Of a stretch of DNA of 64,000 bases, positions 22,961-34,130 are shown piece by piece. Numbering within the stretch: position 1 is the stretch's first letter; the number at the start of each line of letters is the position of its first letter. The notes under the pieces are model-generated. The model ran no database searches, was not told the DNA's origin, and saw nothing but the letters and a program-made list of their open reading frames with translations. The DNA is taken from assembly GCA_015680685.1 (NCBI GenBank), contig MNCI01008572.1, positions 401,969 to 465,968 of the forward strand, in the 5' to 3' direction. The position numbers and the translations under genes were made by a program. This DNA comes from Gnetum montanum (Eukaryota > Streptophyta > Gnetopsida > Gnetales > Gnetaceae).

Positions 22961-24560
22961 ATGGAGGGAATATCTTATACAAAGCCACCCATGTTTGATG
23001 GATTCAACTTTTCCTACTAAAAATCTAGAATACAAGGATTCTTTGAATCCATGGATTTTGAAGTTTTGGAGTGTATCCTTAAAGGATATACTCCATGTGT
23101 CGATATCTCCACTAGCATCATCAAGCCTTGCAACAAATGGGCACAAGATGAGAAAGATAAGTTCATGTTTGATTGAAAAGGAAAAAAATTATTTATATTA
23201 TTATTTAAATAAATATAAATTTAATAAAGTATAATGATGTAAAATGGCCAACAAAATTTGACAAACTTTAGAAGCTACTTATGAAGGAACCTCTATTGTC
23301 AAATAATCTAAGTTTTTAGTTTCACAAAGTGAATATGAAAGGCTTAAAATGAGAGAATGTGAGAAAATAAAATATTACTTATCTAGTGCAAATGATATTG
23401 TTGTAGCTATTAGAGGTACTAGGAAAGATTTTTCCAAAATCGATGTGATCATTAAAATGATTAGAAATCTTCAACCAGAGTTCAAACCAAAGGTCATGAC
23501 CATGGAAGAAATCAAAGATTTCTCAACTGTAAAATTTGAAGAGCTTAAAAGTGCTTTCATTACTTATGAAATAAATCTCATAAGAAAAGGAGCCAATCAA
23601 GAAGGAACCATTGCCATAAAGACTACATACAAGGAGAAGGAGCTTAATGATCATGATGAGGGTAGTGAAGATGATATTGCCTTTCTCACTAGGAAGCTAC
23701 AACAATTGATAATGAGAAGGAACAAGGAGAAATATCAACAAAGATCCAATGAGTTCAAAGGTAAAGAAAGGGGTAAAAAGCTTTTGAATTCTAACTTATA
23801 TTTCTCTTCTATAGAATGTTGAATTTATAAAGGAAGAGGCCATATGGCCTCTGAATGTCCTAGTAATTTTAGGTTGTAACCCAAGAACAAATCCACTGAT
23901 AAGGTAAAGAAAAAGAACTTCTATACAAGTTGGGATGATGAGGACTCATTTACATGGCACTCATTGATGATGACACTAATGCATTAGATGATGATATTAA
24001 TGATGAAGAAAGGTTTAACCTTTTATGCAATGAGCTTTTGTCATTTTAAAGTCTTTGTAGTAAGTTAAATAAACAAGTTAAATCTAAGAATCAGGAAATA
24101 TCTTTGTTAAATTTGACTATTTCTAATCTTACTAAATAACTCTTTGACCTAAGGGCTAAGAACAAAAAGCTAACCTCATCTTTAGAATAGGCCAAAGTAG
24201 AGGTACCAAACATCAAATTAGTACGTGAAAGTCTAGCAAAGGAAAAGGAATCCCTTCGAATGGTACTGGGACAAAAAGGAAGTCCAAATGACAAGTGTGA
24301 TCTAGGATGCTACACACAAGAGTAAGCATATTCTATAAATCCATCACAATTAAATGATTCTCCAGAAGAAAAAGCTAGTACATAAAAATTAGAGGAAGCA
24401 TCCATCTATCAAAAAGGTCCTAATAGGTTTCATTATCCTCATCTCTCATACTACCATATGAGGATTAGGTTCTATTATTGTCACAAATTAGGGCATAAAT
24501 AATTGGATTGCAATATTAGGTATTATCATATAAATAATTGGTTATATCACAGGGCTCCTT
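22961..24560 (+). pseudogene. Element H gag (UBN2/copia type)
   Basis: It starts MEGISYTKPPMFDG, the usual copia gag opening, followed by SMDFEVLECI. The UBN2 core is in 23349-23822 (DIVVAIRGTRKDFSK, IRNLQPEFKPKV, LKSAFITYEINL). A zinc knuckle near 23820-23865 (GHMASECP) has its second Cys changed to Tyr. An acidic stretch follows (SWDDEDS), then coiled-coil-like sequence, and a second knuckle near 24465 (YYCHKLGHKxLDC). Several stops and frame changes make it a pseudogene. Confidence 0.8.
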
Positions 24561-24849
24561 AGTCTCATAAAAATGCATCGAGAAAGGATTTTTGTAATAT
24601 CATAGGGGAGATTAGATGTCAAATCAAGGGACTAGAGGAACCAGGAAAGAATGGAGAATTAAAAGGTAGGAATAGGAAAATCAAGATACTCTCACCAACA
24701 AATTTGTAAGAGGAAGCCAATTCTTGGATATTAAAGAAGTTTGATTGAGAAGAGAATCCTTAAAAGAGGACACTCCTTCTCTAGCCCTCTGAATACAATT
24801 GCTTGTTGATAGAATTGTAGGTAAGTAGGGGTAAGTTTTTATTTTTGCA

Positions 24850-26190
24850 AGCATTTATTAAGACTATAGTGCATTGGCAACCTCTTTCAAACTCCATCCT
24901 ATTTTTGCAAAGACATCTTTACAAAATGAAAGATTTCTTCATGTGAGAAAATATGTCTCTTTGAGTTTTCATGCCTTGTAAGAAAGATGTCTACTATGGT
25001 TTTAAAAACACAAAAAAGACCATTGATTCCATGTAGGACATTTATTCCGATGGTATCATGCTTGTAGCATGTGATGAATTTTGGAATGTATTTTTCAAGA
25101 AAGATGTTACATTTAAAATACATCATGTTGAAAGGAGCTTGATGACTCATGATGCTTCCACCTTGTCTCCTATTGTATTACATAAAATTATGGTTAAAGG
25201 GGAAATTTACACTTATTTATTGCCACCCAAAGAATATGTGCTTTATTGTCTTCTCATAGGACTACCATTAGATTTTGGACATACACTCTATCAGGAAATC
25301 TTTAGTCTATTTGCCAAGGAAAGGATACTTTGGGCATCCCTATCTCATCCGCTTTTTGATCCATTAGAGGGTGTACCAATTTCAAAGATTCCTTTGCTCA
25401 AAGATAAGAAAAGTCTTAGTGAATATGTTGAGAAGAGGGGTCATTCACATGTGTTTGAAGTAGGACCTAGCACTAGATCATAGAAGTAGAAGAAGGAAGC
25501 ATCTCCATAGCTGAGAAGATCAAAATCCATGAGTTTGTAGATTAGTTCATCAATAAAGAAGCTTCTCTCACCTTTTGCATGAGCTATTAGAAAGCTTGGG
25601 AGGAACCTCTCTTACTTGTGTAAGAGTTTGGATGTAGCTAGGATTCCACCTCCTTCCAATGGGTAAGTATTTAAGGAGGTTAATACTTCTTCTATTTTTG
25701 ATAGTGAGGAGGATGTTCCTATTCCATTGAGGCATTCTGTAGTAGTTGACTCTTTACCTACCTTTTACTCAATGATGGAGTCTGATTTAGAGCCTGAGGA
25801 ACCACTAGCTCATGTCTAGGGCTAGCATCATGATCCTACACTGCCTATCCATTTAGTTCCTCCATCAGCTGATGCTCCTAGCTCTTTTAAACAATGAACT
25901 ATGGAGAGTATCTTTGGGACCATGTATCAATGAATTCTAGCTTAGAAACCTACAGTTAGCTAGATCCTCTAGCTTCATCTCAATTTCAAGTGAAGCTTCA
26001 TCCCCAGCAGGATCCCATCCAATAGATTGAGTCCTCTGATGAGTATACGTAGCAATCAAGCTAACCCAACACTAGTAATGATGATGATGAAAAGGATACT
26101 TATTATCCATCTAGAGAAATATAGGGCTTAGAGTCTAAGGATGCGACCAAGGCTAGTGATTGAAACCTCGAGTGATTGTTTTCTTTCTTC
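24850..26190 (+). pseudogene. Element H second reading frame, unknown protein
   Basis: One frame stays recognisably coding from about 24900 to 26000 despite about ten stops; its longest open part is 25058-25483 (141 residues). It is preceded by RFLHVRKYVSL and includes YGILI-like positions (YVLYCLLIGLPLDFGH) and PLFDPLEGVPISKIPL. The tail is acidic and Pro/Ser-rich (DSEEDVPIPL, ESDLEPEEPL). It faintly recalls the 'putative plant transposon protein' type of accessory frame seen in some plant retroelements, but I do not recognise it with confidence. It occupies the place where integrase and reverse transcriptase should be. Confidence 0.55.
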
Positions 26191-26349
26191 TTTTTTTCAT
26201 GTACAAAAAGAAGGAGATGTTTTTTATTTCTTACATATGTGATTTTGGGACTTTGCACATATGTGACTAATGTGATGATAGATAGTTGTAGATTTATGTG
26301 GACAGTTGGCTATATGAAAGTTTGTGAATAAGTTATAGATAGATGGAAT

Positions 26350-27491
26350 TGTGGACCTTTTGGTGTTTGTAAACATTAACTAAAATAGAGTATAAGGATG
26401 TTAGTATGTTTGTGTGGCTGATTGTGTTTGTAGGGTAAGAGTGTGAACAAGGACTTCATAGAACTCAAGGACAAGAAATAGGAACTTGGATTAAGACAAA
26501 AAGGCTTGCAAAAGTTCAAGCACATGGAAAAGGAACAAATATTTCAAAGTGCAAAGGGAGCTAAAGAAAGATGTCTCCAAGAAATATAAGACATCTTGAA
26601 AGAATTGAAGGTAGCATAGGAGAAGACATCTGCACAAAGTAACAAACATCTTTCTAGAGTCCAAAAGAACATATTTTGTCAGAAGACAATGCCTTTTATT
26701 AAAAGAAGACATCTTCACAGAATGAAGAACTATTGTAGAAAGTTGTATTTCATTAGAAGAAGACATGTTTCTAGAATGAAGGTTTGATGTAGAAAGACAT
26801 ATTAGTCTTAAAGAAATCTCTAGTGATCATTAGTTAGCTATTGTATGAGTTCTAAGATGAATTTGGAAACATATTGGTTATAATAAGACTTCATTCTCAT
26901 TGGGAATAGAGCAAGATCTTGTACTATCAATTGTATTCATCAAGAAATCATTGTAATCATTATTGTTCTTCATTGTACAATATTTTTTTTGTAATTGGTC
27001 AAAGTGAGCCATACCTCAAAGTGCAAGGATCAAAAAAATTAGTTGCATTCTTTCCTTATGATTTTTTTTGTCTATTGTTGCTTTGCGAGGTTGATGTGCT
27101 TCTTGTGGTAAGGCATCTTGCTTGATCTTATCAAGATCCTACAAGATTGAGTGTTGGTATAACATCACAACATTCTGGAACAAAGCTCAAGTTGTAAAGG
27201 TTGTGGGATCTTGGAAACCACATTAGAAGTTTGTTAAGACCTTCCAAGCTTGAGTGGATTCATAGCATTGGATCACTCTAGAGCGGAGCTTAGAGCTTGT
27301 ATAGGATATGATACCCTTCAAACAACATTTGAGAGTAGCAATGTTTAGAGGTGTGCTTGTAAACTACCCTTTGAGTGTGGACTACCCAAGTTGAGGAACC
27401 ATATTAGTTTTGGTGTGTGCTTTGTTGTACAGAATTTTTAATTTTGGAAATTTATTCATCCCCCACACACACCCCGCCCCCACACCCTACC
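26350..27491 (+). repeat. Element H 3' LTR (right end in gap)
   Basis: Matches 21916-22897, with an extra tandem stretch at about 26640-26810 built of AAGACATCT and its reverse complement AGATGTCTT. Confidence 0.8.
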
Positions 27492-28348
27492 NNNNNNNNN
27501 NNNNNNNNNNNNNNNNNNNNNNNNNNNNNNNNNNNNNNNNNNNNNNNNNNNNNNNNNNNNNNNNNNNNNNNNNNNNNNNNNNNNNNNNNNNNNNNNNNNN
27601 NNNNNNNNNNNNNNNNNNNNNNNNNNNNNNNNNNNNNNNNNNNNNNNNNNNNNNNNNNNNNNNNNNNNNNNNNNNNNNNNNNNNNNNNNNNNNNNNNNNN
27701 NNNNNNNNNNNNNNNNNNNNNNNNNNNNNNNNNNNNNNNNNNNNNNNNNNNNNNNNNNNNNNNNNNNNNNNNNNNNNNNNNNNNNNNNNNNNNNNNNNNN
27801 NNNNNNNNNNNNNNNNNNNNNNNNNNNNNNNNNNNNNNNNNNNNNNNNNNNNNNNNNNNNNNNNNNNNNNNNNNNNNNNNNNNNNNNNNNNNNNNNNNNN
27901 NNNNNNNNNNNNNNNNNNNNNNNNNNNNNNNNNNNNNNNNNNNNNNNNNNNNNNNNNNNNNNNNNNNNNNNNNNNNNNNNNNNNNNNNNNNNNNNNNNNN
28001 NNNNNNNNNNNNNNNNNNNNNNNNNNNNNNNNNNNNNNNNNNNNNNNNNNNNNNNNNNNNNNNNNNNNNNNNNNNNNNNNNNNNNNNNNNNNNNNNNNNN
28101 NNNNNNNNNNNNNNNNNNNNNNNNNNNNNNNNNNNNNNNNNNNNNNNNNNNNNNNNNNNNNNNNNNNNNNNNNNNNNNNNNNNNNNNNNNNNNNNNNNNN
28201 NNNNNNNNNNNNNNNNNNNNNNNNNNNNNNNNNNNNNNNNNNNNNNNNNNNNNNNNNNNNNNNNNNNNNNNNNNNNNNNNNNNNNNNNNNNNNNNNNNNN
28301 NNNNNNNNNNNNNNNNNNNNNNNNNNNNNNNNNNNNNNNNNNNNNNNN
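27492..28348. other. Assembly gap (857 N)
   Basis: Run of N. It hides the end of element H and the adjoining part of L1. Open frames across it are artefacts. Confidence 1.
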
Positions 28349-31300
28349 TATCAAGGCTTCTTACCTAATTTTGGCTCTAATCTCATTATCTCCTAGTGAA
28401 TCTTTGTCGTTTTCTACCACAAAGGTAGCATAGCTACTTGGGGAAGAAGAAGATTCAAAGGTTTTTTTCTTCCTTTTTCTTTGTCTTTCTATTTTTTTTC
28501 CTTTTGGATTTTCTTTATTGAATATGTCATAGAGGAGAGCCACTACAAGCAAGAACCAAGACCTAGAATAGGTAGATGCTACTACCAAGGGAATTTCTCA
28601 CCTACCATAGCCTATAATTGGATAAGTTTCTACTAGCATGACTACCAAACACCCTTCTTTTTACTATTTTTTAGCAATTTTGGCTAGGATGTGTAGATGT
28701 TTTATGTTGGTTAGACCTATGGGTTAAAGAAACTTTGGTTTTAGATGGCTTGGGTGATGCATATAGGTTGTTTCTATGTGTTGATATTATTATTTTGGCC
28801 TTAGGGCCTACCTATGCCATGTTTTGAATTTTTTTTATTCTATCCATTGTATGGATTTTCACTGCTTTTTACTGAAAAAGTAGCATCATTTTCAATTTTA
28901 TTTATAACAAAATTATATTAATTTTTTGGTTTCTAAGGCCATATGCTTGTTATACGATATTTGAAAATTGAATCGGTGGTTGAATCTTTAATTTCTAACC
29001 TATGGTTAATTTTTTATGAATTTTTTTGTAGAGCGATGCACAATGATTTTTTTGGTTTTTTCTATTTTTACCTCGACTAGTAATAATTTTTCTATCAACA
29101 TCCCATCCTCCTAGGAATCATCAAGGCAATGTAGGATGGTTTTACATTAGTTTTGGAATTTTTTGAAACTTTTCCATAATTTTCCCAAAGGTTTTACTGC
29201 AATTGTTTCACTGGAAACTAGGATGCTTAGAAAATTTCAAAGTGGTGCTGGGTTGTTATGTTAATTTTTACTATGCTTATAATTACAACATTGTTATAAC
29301 ATTCTTATCAAATTTTATGTATCTATAATGCCTAGTCTTAGAAAAAAAAATTTAGTAAAATTTTATTGTTTTCTTGTTGGTATGTACTACCCTGTAAAGT
29401 TATAGTTTTAGTTGTTGAAATTGCAAACCTCCCAGGTTGTATAGGCAATGTTGGTACATTTTTTGGATTTTATTGGTAATGGTATTGGATTTTAATGTTT
29501 ATTTACACATTTTATGTTGATTTTCAACAACCTTTTTAATTTTTAAAAAAATTTTATCTAACTTTCCTAAGGTTTTACTATACCTATTTTACTATAAACT
29601 AGGATTTCTAGTTAAAATTTCATCAAATTCAAGCTAGAATGTTTTAGCCATTATTGTATTGTTAATTATGGGTTAAAAATTGGCATAGGTCATTCTCATA
29701 GTTTCAATGTTTTTGATATAAAATTTCTATAATTTATATTATATTTCCATCATGAGATTACCATTAATGTTAATAGGCTACTTGGTTTTTACTCAATTTT
29801 TAATTAGATTTTGTTTTATGTTTTAATGGTTGTCATGTGTAAATTTAATTGTTAAATTTTATGTGAGAATGTTGGCATCATTCTTATCAGTTTATTCATC
29901 AATTATTGAATTTTTGCTATGGTCATGCAAGGTTTTAATGGTTATCCTTTGTTATGCAGAGCCTTCTTGAAATCCATCTTGGTGGTCATTGACCTTGTTG
30001 GGCTTCTATGTTGTATCAGCACTCCAAGATCCAATAGTTTACCTACTGATATGTTCCTAGATCATGTTTCCCTTTGGTTTAGGCCTGGGACCAAAGAGTT
30101 CTTAGCCTTCTTGTTTAGTCACTTTAGTGTGATCTTATGGTCACACTTGGCCTCAGATACTACAGTCATGATTATGGAGATTTTGCTACCCCAGCTAACT
30201 AGCCTCATTAGTAAATTTATTATGGATGATCCTACTAATGTTGAGGATGTATCATGATGGCATAAACACTCTAGGAACATGCAATTTATCCCATATTTGT
30301 GACATGCCATAGTTTGCTCAATATAATGCCATCAAAAAGTTGATGATAGGTTACCATTAATATCTTGTTTCAAAATCCTCTTGACACCTTCTATTGCTTG
30401 GAGGCATAAGTGACATTATGATTTTTTGGTTTTACTTTGTTTTTTTCATTAGGTTCTTTGGCTATAATAAGTTACATGTTGCATGTATAGGGCAAATGAT
30501 AACAAATTGATCAAGAATGATGAAGTCCTACCCTTGGCACATACTACCTTGGAGGTTTTTGTTCAAGGTACAGCCATGAGGCTTATGGTGTTGGAGCAGC
30601 TAAAGAATGATTTTGGTAGATACACATCGTGCTACCCCCAATCCTACCACAAGTGTGTAACCAATGCAACAACTCACATTTGGTGGGATCTTCTAGACTT
30701 AGGTGCTCATGCACCTATGGCCATTAGGGTCCCAACATTGCTTAAATGAAGTAAAAAACTTTTTAAAAAATCATTTAATTAATTTTTTTGTTTAATTTGG
30801 TTATTGGTGTCAATGTTCTCTAATTGTGTTGTTTTCTTAATAGTTTAATTGATTTTTGGCTTTGTATTTATGAATTTAATTTGAAATTTTGGCTATGTTT
30901 GTTATGTGCTAAATTAATATTTATTCTAAAATTTTAATTTTTTTATGATTTTTATGATTTTATGTGATGTGCTAATGCTTAAGGCTAACTAGTTGTCCAT
31001 GTTGTATTGTAGAGCATGCACCAAAATCTACTATTACTGTGATCACTACAAGATGTGTAGAGCTATTCACTTTGTCTTCGGGCTATGGGATGAAATCCTC
31101 AAATTCTAGAGCAACCTTGAGATGATATGTCATATGCACTTTGCATTTTTGGTTGCATATATAAGAAGGCTCATGGAATTATTGGTGGTTAAGAAGGATG
31201 GAAAATGGATAAGTCATGATCCATCCCAATTTTCTAAAACTTGGGTAAAACACATTGTTCTAGTCATGTAGGGCTAGAATTCACTAATGGAGGATATCAG

Positions 31301-32169
31301 GGAGTCATTTTCTATTAGCACTAAAAGATTTAGTAGTATGCATTGTTCTTCCCTTGATAGCATGGGTATTGAATCCCATATTGCCTATGGGAATGCTAAA
31401 AGGGCCAAGGCATTCTATGTAAAGTTTGATGGTGTAGCTATAGCAAAGTTGAAATGCTCACTAGTTGAGGAGATTATTGTAGTTGTGGAATAGCTGGACA
31501 AGAAGAAGATCTTCTGTAGGCTTGTGCAAGCACACCACATTGTATAAAGTATGTTTTGATTATATTTTTATTGCTATTAAATTATTGGTTTTTAAGTTCT
31601 TATGCTATGTTGTATGCATATTCATGTTATTATATTATATTTTTAGGTAACATTGCTTACTTGTTCAACGTTTTGCCTTTGCCATTCTTGTAGGTAGAGA
31701 TCAAGAACTTGTAGCCCATGTTGCAATAGAGGTAGAGAGGAAACAACAAGATGAAGATGCACTAAGGAAATAGGAGGTGGTGGAACCAATGCCTAATGAA
31801 GTGTTAGAGGCCTTGGATTCCATATTTAGAGACTCATCATAAGATGATGGAACTCATGTTGACATCATGCATGGTCTTCCAAGTATTTGTCAATTTTATT
31901 TTTATGCGTTGCATTTTATAGTTTTACATTGGAGTTGGTTCTAACCTTAAGTTGATGGTTAAACTTATCACAATTCGTAAACCCCTACCAAGGGCCTCAA
32001 CATCCACATTTCCTATGAAGCCATAGGTGGAGGTTCCTGACAAGATAGAGTTCATGTGTGGATTGGCTAAAGACATGGTTAATTGATTATGATAGATTTC
32101 TCCCAATGTTGGTAATCATAGTAGCATATTTACATAATTTTCTTTTGTCATACATATATATACATATGT

Positions 32170-32211
<42 letters not shown>

Positions 32212-33330
32212 NATGTTTCTGGCTACTTTTGTTGATTACTTATTGTCATTAATTTCATTTTTAGGTTATGTTGTTTATAATGTCCAAGGTTGAATGGGAT
32301 CTAAAATGTGACATTGAGTAGGATGAGCTACCAAAGCTACCACCTAATGTGGAAAATGTTCTATGAAGGCCATACAAGAGTGCCACTGAATGTGCTCTCT
32401 CATGTGCCAATACTTCATGGGATATCCAATGTTCCAATGAATTCCTTTGAAAAAGAGTTTTAGCATTGGAAAAAGAGACAAAATAGTAGGCTAAGGAGAT
32501 TAAAGCTCTTAGGAACCATAAGGAGTTTATGGAGGCATGTGTAGCCAACAAAGACTCCTTGCACACTAAGGAGATAGAATTGTCACATTACTAAAATGCC
32601 ATCCACAGCAAGGTTGCACTACCTAAGAGCCTTGCTGAATAGAAAATTTAGATGGACCTACTTGTATGTAGGATTAAAGACTAGGGATACTACTATGCTT
32701 GGATCCTTGAGTGGGGTAAGACACGAAAGAACCACAAGCATAAGTAAAAGTTCAAAAAAGATAGTTATTATAAGTTGTTGTAGGAGGAGGCTATACAGGG
32801 CTACAAGCTAGAGATGTTTGTGTAGGGGATTAATTCATAGGAGGCCTTCAAGTTGTTTAAAGGGTCTTTGGTTGTGTCTAATTCCCCTACACCTTAGATT
32901 ACTATTACTTCAAGGGAGGCAACCACTACCACACTTTTTCAAGAGCCACCAACATGGATAGATATTTAGAGGATGAACATCATGACAAGTGTGAACCTAG
33001 GAGCAAAGGACTGGACTAACATGGATGAAGAAAAAATTCTTTGTTATTTAGAGTATGTCTTTAGAACTTTTCTTCAAAAGACCTTACACCAGAACCTTCA
33101 CAAGTTTGTATCTTATTTTATATTTTTATTTTAATATATTTTAGTTTAATTTATAGTTTATTTTTTGGTTTTGTTGATTACAAATTAAGTTCTTGTTTTA
33201 TGTTTTATTTTTATCATATTTTTGTTGTGTAGGAACTAGGTGATGGCAACAGCCTAGTGACCATGATGGTGGTGATGCTCCTCCTCCCCCAATAGCAATT
33301 TTACCTTAGTACCTCTAATTTCATCATGTT
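28349..33330 (+). pseudogene. L1 antisense multi-exon gene with FCP1-like phosphatase exon, copy 1
   Basis: Alignable exon by exon with copy 2 (60226-63888). Exon A about 28349-28640 (ATTSKNQDLE, GISHLP). Exon B 29960-30409, after acceptor TTATGCAG, encodes LVVIDLVGLL, WFRPGTKEFLAFLF, FSVILWSH: the pattern of the FCP1/NIF-type phosphatase domain, but the second Asp of D-x-D is Val. Exon C from 30491 (after GTATAG) has VLEQLKNDFGRY. Exon D from 31013 (after TTGTAG) has HFAFLVAYIRRLMELLVVKKDGKW. Later exon-like stretches at 31690-31860 and 32270-33060 are coiled-coil-like and seen only here. Stops throughout. FCP1-type enzymes remove phosphates from RNA polymerase II tails; with the active site broken this copy cannot. 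Read sense is opposite to the inferred element. Confidence 0.55.
32177..32211 (+). repeat. (GA)n microsatellite
   Basis: A short (CA)n run passes into about 17 GA units and ends in a single N at 32212, so its length is unresolved. Confidence 0.95.
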
Positions 33331-33559
33331 TTTGATCATTTTTAGTTGTAATGTTGATTGTTATTCTTTGCTATTGGCTATGGGATAGTTTGTTATTAGT
33401 TAGTGTTGTACAGTGCAACCATGGCTTTTGGACTTATCTATTTTATCTTTGTTATCATGGTTATTTAAATTTTTTGTTTTGTTTGTCACACGGTGTGACT
33501 ATGGCCATTCAACATAGATGCTTGACCATAATATTTTAAATTTTATCTATACATTTTAG

Positions 33560-34130
33560 GATTTTTGGTTTTATGTATTTTATGTATTCTATGATTTGTT
33601 CATGTTATAAGGCTACATTGGTTAAAACACATGGTTATAAGGAAATAATTTGTAACATGTAAAATGTAAAGTAACTAGTTAGATAAAATATAAACTAAGG
33701 CATAATGGTTATAAAAAATATAAATAATAAATAGGTTATCAAGGTATTACCAGTTTAAGGCCTTGGTAGGCCATGGCTTTGCCATTTTAGGCCTTAGTGG
33801 GTTGCGAAGAATTTTTATGAATTTTTTATGTTTTAAAATCTTTTTAAGTTTTTCAAGTTTAAAATTTTTTATGGTATTTTCTATATTTTAAAGGGTAAAG
33901 CATATAAGTAAAAATATAAGTAAAAATGAGTTATAAACTACATGCAAACTAAGACTAGAGCAAGGTAAAATATAGTAAAGAAAAATGATACACGTAAACA
34001 AAAGTTCAAACTAGGCTTAAGAGTAAAGTGTAAAGGTCATGGGGTGATCAACATAATGGTAAGCGAGTAGGAGACATATTCAGTCATGCAATTGTTTCCT
34101 AATCTTTGAGATATTAGGAAAGGTACAGGG
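33560..34130 (-). mobile_element. Element D 3' non-coding region
   Basis: A+T-rich with GTAAA/ATAA repeats and one hairpin unit AGTTTAAGGCC-TTGGTA-GGCC at 33752-33772, as in B downstream of its gag-protease frame. The boundary with L1 was not located precisely. Confidence 0.55.

Larger units (their letters stand above)
21916..27491 (+). mobile_element. Element H: non-autonomous copia-like LTR element
   Basis: Direct repeats of about 1 kb (21916 to about 22897, and 26350 to at least 27491) flank gag and a second frame but no integrase or reverse transcriptase. Both LTRs open TGT..ACCTTTTGGTGT. The right LTR is longer because of extra copies of an AGAAGACATC-containing unit, and its end runs into the assembly gap. 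The element sits inside L1. Confidence 0.8.

Noticed and set aside
27410-28433. Open frames of 300-338 codons across 27410-28433
   Set aside because: They consist of the N run of the assembly gap.
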